Assembly (NCBI RefSeq): GCF_003001815.1
Contig: NZ_PVMZ01000002.1
Coordinates: forward strand, 124,001 to 188,000
Reading direction: 5' to 3'
Length of the DNA: 64,000 nucleotides
DNA from: Actinoplanes italicus
GTDB lineage: Bacteria; Actinomycetota; Actinomycetes; Mycobacteriales; Micromonosporaceae
Part shown: positions 57,725-64,000 of the stretch, one piece after another
Position numbering within the stretch: position 1 is the stretch's first letter
Layout of the letters: the number at the start of each line of letters is the position of its first letter
Position numbers and translations under genes: made by a program
Notes under the pieces: model-generated
The model's input: the letters and a program-made list of their open reading frames with translations, nothing else
Told to the model about the DNA's origin: nothing
Database searches by the model: none

Positions 57725-59653
57725 CAGCAGACTCAGCTGGTCGCCACGGGATGGCCGGGGACCTGGTCCGGCGGCCACCTCGCGGGCCGTGACCGGCGAC
57801 GGCCGGTGCAGCCCGTGCCTGCGGGCCGCCATCCGGACCCGGGCGTTGATCTCGTCCTGGTAGGCCCGTGGAAGGTACGAGCCGTTGCCGAAGAGTTCCC
57901 GGTACCGCGGCCGCAGTTGTGGGTGCTCGCGACCGATCCACGCTGCGTACCACTCGCGGGCACCGGGGCGCAGATGCAGCGGAAGCGGGGTGACGCCGGT
58001 CGCGCCGGCCGCGGCGATCCCGGCCACGGTCTCGTCGATCGACTCCTCGGTGTCGGTGAGGCCGGGCAGGATCGGAGCCATCAGCACGCCGACCCGGAAG
58101 CCGGCGTCGGTGAGCCGGCGGATCGCCTCGAGCCGCCGGTGCGGGCTCGGTGTGCCGGGCTCGGCCGACCGCCAGACCGTCTCGTCCACGAAGCCGACCG
58201 AGAAGGACAGGCCCACCCGGGTCACCTCGGCCGCCTGGCGCAGCAGGTCGAGGTCGCGCAGGATCAGCGTGCCCTTGGTGAGGATCGAGAACGGGTTGGC
58301 GTGGTCGCGCAGCGCCGCCAGGATCTCCGGCATCAGCCGGTAACGTCCCTCGGCCCGCTGGTAGACGTCGACATTGGTGCCCATCGCGATCGGCGCACCG
58401 GACCACCGCGGTGCGGCCAGCTCGCGGCGGATGAGCTCACCGGCGTTCACCTTCACCACGACGCGGGTGTCGAAGTCGTGTCCGGCGTCGAGGTCGAGGT
58501 AGGTGTGCGTGTTGCGGGCGAAGCAGTTGTGACTGACCACGCCGTCGGCGATGAAGTCACCGGTGCCGGTCGAGATGTCGAACAGCGGCAGGGTCAGCCC
58601 GAGTTCCTCGATGTCGGCCACCGCCAGCCGCCGCTCCCGGCGCACACCCACCCCGGAGGCGTCCAGCGGCCGCATCGATGCCCCGGTCAGGTGCCGGAAG
58701 CGCAGGGCGGCCTCGAGGTGGCGCTCGGTCTCCACCCGGCCGGCACAGCCGGGGCGGACCCGGCCCGGACCGCGGGCGGCCAGACCGAGACAGGTCAGCG
58801 CCTCGGCCACCCGGCGAAGGTAGGCCGCGTCGCCGCTCTCGAACACCACGGCCAGCCGGTCGGTGCGGCCCACCGCGCCGAAGGCTCCGGCCAGGAACCC
58901 ACGGAACCAGTCACCGGTGGGCATCTCCGGCCAGCGCACCGCCTCGGTGAGGGAGACGTCGTCGAGGTAGCCGTCCGCCCGGATCCAGGCGTCGCTCTCG
59001 ACGGCCGTCCCGGCGTCGGCCGCGTCGCCGCGGACCAGGCCGCAGACGAAACCGGCCTGATAGTCGGGGGACTCCTTGGGCGGGTCGGCGAAGCGGCCCA
59101 CACCGAACATCAGGTCACCGACGGCCAGTGCCGGCTGGTGCGGCTCGGCGGGGCTGACGTGCCGCCAGCCGCGGTCGGTCAGGAATCGGTGATCGCCGCT
59201 GGACACCAGGCGGGTGCCGTCGGCCAGGGTGACCCGGAACGCGGGCTTGGTGGTCTGCCAGTGGTCGAGCACGGTGGTCGGCACATAGCGGCGGTGCGCC
59301 CCGGCTCCCATGGTGCCCATCACCGAGTCACCCGGCCGGATCTCGGCGAGCGGCCGGGTGGAGCCGTCCGCGAGCAGGATCGGGGTGTCACCGGCGAGGC
59401 AGTAGGTGCATGCGTGGGAGCAACCGCGATAGGGGTTGACGGTCCACTCGAACGGCACGCTCGACGTACCTGGAACCCGGTTGATCAGGGATTTCGCGCG
59501 AACCTCGTAGAAGGTCATGCCCGCGAAGCCGGGTGTGTCGAAGGTGCGGACGGTCGCGTCGGGCAGCGCCAGCGGCAGGGGTGGAGCCGCTGGCACTGCC
59601 CTGTCCGGGAGCGAGCCGTCGTCGGGCCGAGCCGACAGGTTGGACCATCGCAT
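57722..59653 (-). CDS. Intein-containing Rv2578c-family radical SAM protein
   Basis: A 643-residue precursor. The extein N-terminus (1-84) begins M-R-W-S-N-L, as in Rv2578c homologues, and carries Y-R-G-C-S-H-A-C-T-Y. An intein occupies residues 85-376. The extein then resumes with C-F-A-R-N-T-H-T-Y-L-D, so that splicing restores the CxxxCxxC cluster motif, the third Cys being the residue after the intein. The mature protein has 351 residues, with a radical SAM barrel (K-G-T-L-I-L-R-D-L) and is related to spore photoproduct lyase-like repair enzymes. A LexA-type box lies just upstream, supporting a DNA-damage role. Confidence 0.92.
   Translation of the reverse strand: MRWSNLSARPDDGSLPDRAVPAAPPLPLALPDATVRTFDTPGFAGMTFYEVRAKSLINRVPGTSSVPFEWTVNPYRGCSHACTYCLAGDTPILLADGSTRPLAEIRPGDSVMGTMGAGAHRRYVPTTVLDHWQTTKPAFRVTLADGTRLVSSGDHRFLTDRGWRHVSPAEPHQPALAVGDLMFGVGRFADPPKESPDYQAGFVCGLVRGDAADAGTAVESDAWIRADGYLDDVSLTEAVRWPEMPTGDWFRGFLAGAFGAVGRTDRLAVVFESGDAAYLRRVAEALTCLGLAARGPGRVRPGCAGRVETERHLEAALRFRHLTGASMRPLDASGVGVRRERRLAVADIEELGLTLPLFDISTGTGDFIADGVVSHNCFARNTHTYLDLDAGHDFDTRVVVKVNAGELIRRELAAPRWSGAPIAMGTNVDVYQRAEGRYRLMPEILAALRDHANPFSILTKGTLILRDLDLLRQAAEVTRVGLSFSVGFVDETVWRSAEPGTPSPHRRLEAIRRLTDAGFRVGVLMAPILPGLTDTEESIDETVAGIAAAGATGVTPLPLHLRPGAREWYAAWIGREHPQLRPRYRELFGNGSYLPRAYQDEINARVRMAARRHGLHRPSPVTAREVAAGPGPRPSRGDQLSLL
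58526..59401 (-). mobile_element. Intein with degenerate homing endonuclease domain
   Basis: The 292-residue element starts C-L-A-G-D-T-P-I-L-L (block A, nucleophile Cys1). Block B is V-S-S-G-D-H-R-F-L-T with the conserved His. Blocks F/G are L-F-D-I-S-T-G-T-G-D-F-I-A-D-G-V-V-S-H-N, ending in the C-terminal His-Asn, followed by the +1 Cys. The central 150 residues hold two LAGLIDADG-like helices, G-F-V-C-G-L-V-R-G-D-A and G-F-L-A-G-A-F-G-A-V-G; the second lacks the catalytic acid. Splicing residues are all intact, so it should splice although homing is probably lost. Confidence 0.93.
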
Positions 59654-59662
59654 GGCCGCTAT

Positions 59663-59678
59663 TCGAACACATGTTCTA
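59663..59678. promoter_or_regulatory. LexA-type SOS box upstream of the radical SAM gene
   Basis: TCGAACACATGTTCTA matches the actinobacterial SOS consensus TCGAAC-N4-GTTCGA at all but one position. It ends 10 nt before the start codon of the radical SAM gene. A weaker related sequence, TCGAACAGGTGTACAA, lies at 59699-59714. Confidence 0.75.
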
Positions 59679-59732
59679 GATCGTGTCCATGACCTTCCTC
59701 GAACAGGTGTACAAACAGGAGCGTACGACGAA

Positions 59733-59760
59733 GGCCCGCGGATCGGGTGATCCGCGGGCC
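59733..59760 (-). terminator. Terminator after the thioredoxin gene
   Basis: Perfect 12-bp arms GGCCCGCGGATC (59733-59744) and GATCCGCGGGCC (59749-59760) with a 4-nt loop. It lies 17 nt beyond the thioredoxin stop, upstream of the radical SAM promoter. Confidence 0.88.
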
Positions 59761-59777
59761 TTTCGTTCAGACTTTCG

Positions 59778-60251
59778 TCAGCTGCGCGCCGTGGCCGGCT
59801 CGTCCTTGGCCGGTGCCTTGGCAACCTCTGCGGGAGCCTTGGTGGCCTCGGCCGGAGCCTTGGTGGCCTCGGCGGGCTCGCTGTGCGCGCCCTTGCGGTG
59901 TGCGGCCATCTGCTCGCGCACCTCGTCCATGTCCAGCTCCTCGACCTTCTCGATCAGGCTCTCGAGGGCCGGCTCGGGGAGCGCGCCAGGCTGGGCGAAG
60001 ACCACGACACCGTCGCGGACAGCCATGATCGTGGGGATGGAGCGGATGCCGAACTTCTCCGCGAGCAGCTGCTCGGCCTCGGTGTCGACCTTGCCGAAGG
60101 TGATCTCCGGGTGCTTCTCCGAGGAGCGCTCGTAGGTCGGCGCGAAGCGGACGCAGGGCCCGCACCAGCTGGCCCAGAAGTCGACCAGGACGATGCCGTC
60201 CTTGTTGGTGACCTCGTCGAAGTTCGCTGCGGTCAGCGTAACCGTCGCCAT
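59778..60251 (-). CDS. Thioredoxin-family protein with repetitive acidic/Ala tail
   Basis: A 157-residue protein. Residues 1-105 are a thioredoxin fold with V-D-F-W-A-S-W-C-G-P-C-V-R-F (active C-G-P-C) and the cis-Pro in S-I-P-T-I-M. A helical extension follows (E-E-L-D-M-D-E-V-R-E-Q-M-A-A-H), and then a tail of A-E-A-T-K-A-P-A repeats. It reduces cytoplasmic disulfides; the tail is unusual. ATG at 60251 has GGAGG 6 nt upstream. It forms its own unit, closed by a strong terminator. Confidence 0.92.
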   Translation of the reverse strand: MATVTLTAANFDEVTNKDGIVLVDFWASWCGPCVRFAPTYERSSEKHPEITFGKVDTEAEQLLAEKFGIRSIPTIMAVRDGVVVFAQPGALPEPALESLIEKVEELDMDEVREQMAAHRKGAHSEPAEATKAPAEATKAPAEVAKAPAKDEPATARS

Positions 60252-60770
60252 GATGCCTCCGTCTGCGGGAATCGCTTTCGTCGGGTGAAACTCCGGGTAC
60301 CCACTCATCATTCCCGTCCCGAGCGTCCCGACACGTGTCGTGCGGCACCTCTCGGGCGTGACCCGGGTCCGTACCCGCAATCGACACGGGCGCCTCATCG
60401 TAACTGAAAGTAGGCGCTTGGTGTCTGGTTGCTGACACGATCGAGTTGGTGTTTCCGTCCATGATCGTGTGATCTAGGTGATTTGCCCAGGCCGTGCCGC
60501 GACTATGGGAGCGATCCCGACGGGAGTCTAAAACAGTTAACTAACCTAAAAGTGAGCTGGCTCACAATTGAAAGTCCTTCACATGGATACGCACGGTAAG
60601 GCAAACTCTTTCCCAACAGAGCGTGGGCGGCGGGTGCCGGGGAGGGCCCCGCCGCTCATTGCGTCTCCTGCCGAATTCTCCGGCGCCTGTTCCCGTGTCG
60701 TCTCCGGGTGCGTCTCCCGTTGTCGATCACCTCGCGATGACCTCCGGACGAATCGGTAGCCTAACGCCCC
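60252..60770. promoter_or_regulatory. 519-nt gap with an AT-rich operator-like island
   Basis: No gene is convincing here. An AT-rich patch at about 60520-60600 holds CTAACCTAA (a half-site of the DtxR/IdeR iron box), the 14-bp palindrome GTGAGCTGGCTCAC just after it, and a GGTAAGGCAAAC sequence near 60596 that also resembles an iron box. A hairpin follows: GCGGCGGG (60627-60634) with CCCGCCGC (60648-60655). A -10-like TAGCCT (60757-60762) lies 8 nt before the TrmH-family gene. Confidence 0.5.
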
Positions 60771-61403
60771 ATGACCACGGGCGAGGACCAATTCACCGAG
60801 GTCGGCGTGGGCCCGTGGGAGGGCGAGCCGCCGACCGGCGACCACTGGGATCCCGAGCTGCTGGCTCACGGGGACCGGCGCAATGTGGTGGACCGGTACC
60901 GCTACTGGACCCGCGAGGCCGTGGTGGCCGATCTCGACACGCGCCGTCACGGGTTCCATGTGGCGATCGAGAACTGGCAGCACGACTTCAACATCGGCAC
61001 GGTCGTACGGAACGCGAACGCCTTCCTGGCCGCGGAGGTCCACATCGTCGGCCAACGGCGGTGGAACCGGCGCGGCGCCATGGTCACCGACCGGTACCAG
61101 CACGTGCGGCACCACCCTTCGATCGAGGACTTCGTGGCGTGGGCCGCCGACGCCGACCTGCCGATCATCGGCATCGACAACCTGCCCGGCTCCCGCCCGA
61201 TGGAGACGACCGTGCTGCCGGCGCGCTGCGTGCTGCTGTTCGGTCAGGAGGGGCCAGGCCTCTCCGATCCGGCGAGGAAGGCCTGCGCCGAGCTCTTCTC
61301 CATCGCCCAGTACGGCTCGACCCGCTCGATCAACGCCGGTGTGGCCAGCGGCATCGCCATGCACGCCTGGATCCGGGCACACGCCGGCCCACCTCCCGGG
61401 TGA
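60771..61403 (+). CDS. TrmH-family (SPOUT) RNA methyltransferase
   Basis: A 210-residue protein with the SPOUT trefoil knot. The three motifs are F-N-I-G-T-V-V-R-N-A-N-A-F, V-L-L-F-G-Q-E-G-P-G-L-S and R-S-I-N-A-G-V-A-S-G-I-A-M-H-A-W. It would 2'-O-methylate a tRNA or rRNA ribose using SAM; the target nucleotide cannot be read from sequence. A 60-residue N-terminal extension precedes the domain. The ATG start has no Shine-Dalgarno, and a -10-like hexamer lies 8 nt upstream. Confidence 0.92.
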   Translation: MTTGEDQFTEVGVGPWEGEPPTGDHWDPELLAHGDRRNVVDRYRYWTREAVVADLDTRRHGFHVAIENWQHDFNIGTVVRNANAFLAAEVHIVGQRRWNRRGAMVTDRYQHVRHHPSIEDFVAWAADADLPIIGIDNLPGSRPMETTVLPARCVLLFGQEGPGLSDPARKACAELFSIAQYGSTRSINAGVASGIAMHAWIRAHAGPPPG

Positions 61404-61481
61404 CCCGGATCGGCCTGTCTTCGGCCGATTCGCTTGACGCCGCGCCGCGCGACCAGCACGGTATGGAGTGTGGGTGTCACG

Positions 61482-62144
61482 GTGAGTTGCCCTAGATGCG
61501 CTGCTCAGGTCCGGAAGCCGGATCTGATGCACAGCAGCTGGCGGTGCGACAACTGTGGCGACGTTCCGCCGTTCCACGTAGCCGAGCACATCAGCGCGGA
61601 GATAGTCGGAACGGTGCTGCGGGAGTCGGCGTCGAGCGCGGAGCGGATACCGCTCTGGTGTCCCTGGCCGCTGCCGTCCGGGTGGATGGTCACCGGGGCG
61701 GGGTGGTCGGGTGATGACCGCTTCGGGGTCCGGGCGACGGTCCTCGCGTGTAGCGGTCCGGAGCCGCTCGGCGGCGGGCCGGCAGACCTGGTCCTGATCG
61801 CTGAGCAGCCCGGTGTCGGCCTGGGTACGCGATTCGCCGGGATACCCGGGATCGATCCCGGACACCTGCTCTCCGAGGCTCTGGCCGACCGTGGTTCACA
61901 CGCCGGTCCACATGCGAAGATCAAGGCGGCTGGGCATCCCACTCCACTGTGGTGTGTCAAGTCACCCGAGGATCGCAGCGCCTACGTGAGTGAGGCAAAA
62001 GGAATGTGGCTCTATGCGGTAGCGTGGCCCGCGAGCGCGGGCTATCTTCTCGCGGAGCACGTCGTCCTGCACGACCTCTCCGAGGGCGTGCCGCCTGAGC
62101 TCGTGTTCGGAGCGCCGTCGCCCTACCTGCATGGCCGCGCCTAA
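61482..62144 (+). CDS. Conserved actinobacterial protein with zinc ribbon (DUF6758-like)
   Basis: A 220-residue protein. The N-terminus has a zinc ribbon, V-S-C-P-R-C-A-A-Q-V-R then W-R-C-D-N-C-G-D-V. The rest follows a pattern shared by Streptomyces proteins: P-W-P-L-P-S-G-W-M-V-T-G, G-D-D-R-F-G-V-R-A-T and A-C-S-G-P-E-P-L-G-G-G. Function unknown; the glycine and tryptophan-rich core does not match a known enzyme. GTG at 61482 begins the ribbon; GTG at 61470 is an alternative. Confidence 0.75.
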   Translation: MSCPRCAAQVRKPDLMHSSWRCDNCGDVPPFHVAEHISAEIVGTVLRESASSAERIPLWCPWPLPSGWMVTGAGWSGDDRFGVRATVLACSGPEPLGGGPADLVLIAEQPGVGLGTRFAGIPGIDPGHLLSEALADRGSHAGPHAKIKAAGHPTPLWCVKSPEDRSAYVSEAKGMWLYAVAWPASAGYLLAEHVVLHDLSEGVPPELVFGAPSPYLHGRA

Positions 62145-62274
62145 TCCCTAGGTGGTGACCTGCAGCTATGGCAATCGACTTTCTGGCCACTTTGTTCACA
62201 CCAAGCGACGAAGCTGATACCGTCAGTATTGCCGCGGCGCTGAACGCAACCCGCACCGGAGGAGAAGGCCCGCC

Positions 62275-62433
62275 ATGATCAAGAAGGTTCTCACCTGGCT
62301 TGGCATTGCATTCTTGATCTTCTTCATCGCCTTCAACCCGAGCTCGGCCGCGGCGGTGTTCGAGTCACTCGGAGGCACGATCGCCGACATCGCCGAGGGC
62401 TTCGGCACTTTCTTCACCGACCTCGTCGCATAG
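62275..62433 (+). CDS. Small hydrophobic membrane peptide
   Basis: A 52-residue protein, M-I-K-K-V-L-T-W-L-G-I-A-F-L-I-F-F-I-A-F, with one transmembrane helix (residues 5-20) and an amphipathic C-terminal helix. GGAGGAGAAGG lies 7 nt before the ATG, a very strong ribosome binding site for so small a gene. It ends 9 nt before the PH-domain gene on the same strand and is probably co-transcribed with it. Similar small membrane proteins occur at this place in related actinomycetes; function unknown. Confidence 0.78.
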   Translation: MIKKVLTWLGIAFLIFFIAFNPSSAAAVFESLGGTIADIAEGFGTFFTDLVA

Positions 62434-62442
62434 CATCTCTAC

Positions 62443-63258
62443 ATGGATCCTGGTGAGCCGCGCGACCCGCGAGGTGAGGGTGCACGTCGCCCTCAGGACG
62501 ACGATGAGAGCTACGGGTGGAGAGACCCCGCTCTGGACGACGATCCTGATTTCACGGACGCCGATCCCTATGCGGACGATCCGGCGTATGCGCGGCGCCG
62601 CCGCTCGCCCGACGACGTCTTCGACGAGACGGACGAGTACGAGGCGCCCAGCTTCACCGCCGAGGAACTCGAAGGGCTCGACCGCGGCGGTGGGCCACGG
62701 CGCTTCCTCCCGCTGGAGGACGAGCCGACCACACTGGTCGCCCGCTACCTGTTCCCCACCGAGCGCTATCGCGGCGAGTGGAAACGGCACTGGATCCACC
62801 TCGCCAAGCCGATCGGCATCGGTGCCGGGGCCACACTTCTTCTCGGCTACCTCGCCGGCTTCCTGACCAAGCAGGACATCAACGGTCTGGTGACCGTCGC
62901 CGTCCTCATCTGGCTCGGGGTGATCAGCTGGGTGGCCTGGGAGGTCTTCGACTGGTACTTCGACAGGTTCATCCTCACCAACAAGCGCGTGATGGTGGTC
63001 AACGGGATCATCACCCGCAAGGTGGCGATGATGCCCCTCCTGCGGGTGACCGACATGAAGTACGAGCAGTCCGCTCTGGGCCGCATGCTCAGCTACGGGA
63101 CGTTCGTGCTGGAGTCGGCCGGTCAGGACCAGGCACTGCGCGAGGTCAAGCACCTGCCCAACCCCAACGAGCTCTACCTGCGCGTGGTCGAGGAGATGTA
63201 CGAACCGCAGGCTGTCGAGGCGCGGCTCGGCAAGGACGACGAGGGCGACGACGCCTGA
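62443..63258 (+). CDS. Membrane protein with bacterial PH domain
   Basis: A 271-residue protein. The first 95 residues are acidic and disordered. Two transmembrane helices (about 122-142 and 145-168) are followed by a bPH2/YdbT-type domain: R-F-I-L-T-N-K-R-V-M-V-V-N-G-I-I-T-R-K-V and then Y-G-T-F-V-L-E-S-A-G-Q-D-Q. The domain probably faces the cytoplasm next to the membrane. Role unknown, possibly membrane homeostasis. The start at 62443 follows the small membrane peptide gene closely. Confidence 0.85.
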   Translation: MDPGEPRDPRGEGARRPQDDDESYGWRDPALDDDPDFTDADPYADDPAYARRRRSPDDVFDETDEYEAPSFTAEELEGLDRGGGPRRFLPLEDEPTTLVARYLFPTERYRGEWKRHWIHLAKPIGIGAGATLLLGYLAGFLTKQDINGLVTVAVLIWLGVISWVAWEVFDWYFDRFILTNKRVMVVNGIITRKVAMMPLLRVTDMKYEQSALGRMLSYGTFVLESAGQDQALREVKHLPNPNELYLRVVEEMYEPQAVEARLGKDDEGDDA

Positions 63259-63307
63259 GTCGGTGGTGCCGCCATCACGGGTGACGGCCGGCGGTAGCGT
63301 GACGGTG

Positions 63308-64000
63308 ATGACCAGTATCGACCTGCACTGTCACTCGACCGCCAGCGACGGCACGCTCACCCCGGCCGGACTGGTCCGGGCGGGGGTCGCCGCCGGGCTG
63401 GACGTCATGGCGATCACCGACCACGACACCACCGGCGGCTGGGCCGAGGCCGCCGCGGCCCGGCCCGAGGGCATGCGGCTGGTGCGCGGCGCCGAACTGT
63501 CCTGCCGATGGCACGGTGTGGAGCCGGGGATCCCTCTGCACCTGCTCGCCTACCTCTTCGACCCGGCCGAGCCGGTGCTCGCCGGTGAGCTGGCCCGGCT
63601 GCGCGAGGACCGGGAGCAGCGCGCCGAGAAGATCGTCATCAAGCTGCGCGCCGACGGGGTGCCGATCACCTGGGAAGAGGTGTACGGATACGCGGCCGGT
63701 GGCTCGGTGGGGCGGCCGCACATCGCGCAGGCGCTGATCAGAGCCGGTCTCGTCACCACCACCAGCGAGGCTTTCGCGTCGGCGTGGCTGGGCGCGCGTT
63801 ACTTCGTACCCAAATCTGATCTTGATGTTTTCGATGCCGTGCGGGCCGTGCGGGAGGCCGGTGGGGTAGCCGTGTTCGCGCATCCCCGGGCCTCGAAACG
63901 CGGGCGGGTCGTGCCGGACGAGCTGATCGTCGAGCTGGCCGAGGCCGGTCTGTTCGGCCTGGAGGCCGATCATGAGGACCACTCACCCGCCGAGCGGGCC
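63308..64000 (+). CDS. PHP-domain phosphoesterase (3' end outside the window)
   Basis: The first 231 codons of a PHP protein. Metal ligands are seen in I-D-L-H-C-H-S-T-A-S-D-G, I-T-D-H-D-T-T-G-G, R-G-A-E-L-S-C and V-F-A-H-P-R-A-S. This matches the stand-alone PHP family related to RNase AM/TrpH, which dephosphorylates 3',5'-nucleotides or trims RNA 5' ends; the exact substrate is uncertain. TAGCGT lies 7 nt before the ATG at 63308 (63295-63300), suggesting a leaderless message. The gene runs off the right edge in frame. Confidence 0.88.
   Translation, partial: MTSIDLHCHSTASDGTLTPAGLVRAGVAAGLDVMAITDHDTTGGWAEAAAARPEGMRLVRGAELSCRWHGVEPGIPLHLLAYLFDPAEPVLAGELARLREDREQRAEKIVIKLRADGVPITWEEVYGYAAGGSVGRPHIAQALIRAGLVTTTSEAFASAWLGARYFVPKSDLDVFDAVRAVREAGGVAVFAHPRASKRGRVVPDELIVELAEAGLFGLEADHEDHSPAERA

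Noticed and set aside
60568..60759. 63-codon frame upstream of the TrmH gene (M-K-V-L-H-M-D-T-H-G)
   Set aside because: Arg/Pro-rich composition with weak codon bias, and it crosses a GC hairpin. It could be a leader peptide, but there is not enough support to call a gene.

Overview
The window is chromosomal DNA of a high-GC actinomycete, most likely a member of the Micromonosporaceae (Actinoplanes-like). The evidence is a codon third position that is almost always G or C, frequent GTG and TTG starts, mycothiol synthesis (mshA), a Rex-headed haem operon, a BldN-type ECF sigma factor, a SenX3/RegX3 phosphate system, and gene orders shared with Mycobacterium and Streptomyces. I see no tRNA, rRNA, CRISPR array, prophage or insertion sequence. 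The genus is an inference.

Region 1-22 kb: a zinc-ribbon protein, a secreted subtilisin-type protease, a lone receiver domain, a methyltransferase/SDR pair, then mshA, a YbjN protein, an MFS exporter, gpmA, phoU and the divergent senX3-regX3. A block follows that parallels M. tuberculosis Rv0495c-Rv0512: a Cys-rich protein, a TIM-barrel protein, CGNR protein, proline dehydrogenase, a small HTH protein, the 33-residue ribosomal protein bS22, an epimerase and a PlsC-type acyltransferase. Next come a DUF5667 membrane protein, the sigma factor, an acyl-CoA ligase, a glutaredoxin-like protein and an HAD phosphatase.

Region 22.8-40.2 kb: rex-hemA-hemC-hemD-hemB, with a near-consensus Rex operator lying on the predicted -35 element and spacer, couples haem synthesis to NADH/NAD+ state. 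After it lie a double GNAT protein, a membrane-anchored lytic transglycosylase with a very long disordered N-terminus and collagen-like repeats, a tandem duplication carrying two perfect DnaA boxes, an FmdB-type zinc ribbon, a cyclase-like/NB-ARC regulator, a secreted phospholipase A2, a K+ channel with RCK domain, korAB (2-oxoacid:ferredoxin oxidoreductase) and an orphan nuoA.

Region 40.3-64 kb: a second block parallels Rv1209-Rv1232c: a DivIVA-like protein, tag, DUF3117, leucyl aminopeptidase, O-methyltransferase, HtrA, TatB, Mrp, a DUF1003 protein and an MgtE-N/CBS protein. The sigE-rseA pair that sits between the O-methyltransferase and htrA in mycobacteria is absent. The end carries PhzF, HAD, EamA, SDR, DUF4190 and CoA-binding proteins, a radical SAM protein interrupted by an intein exactly at its third cluster cysteine and preceded by a LexA-type SOS box, a thioredoxin, a TrmH methyltransferase, a DUF6758-like protein, a small membrane peptide, a PH-domain protein and a truncated PHP phosphoesterase.

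A recurring regulatory theme is that at least thirteen genes without a Shine-Dalgarno sequence have a TANNNT hexamer 6-8 nt before the start codon, which implies leaderless mRNAs.
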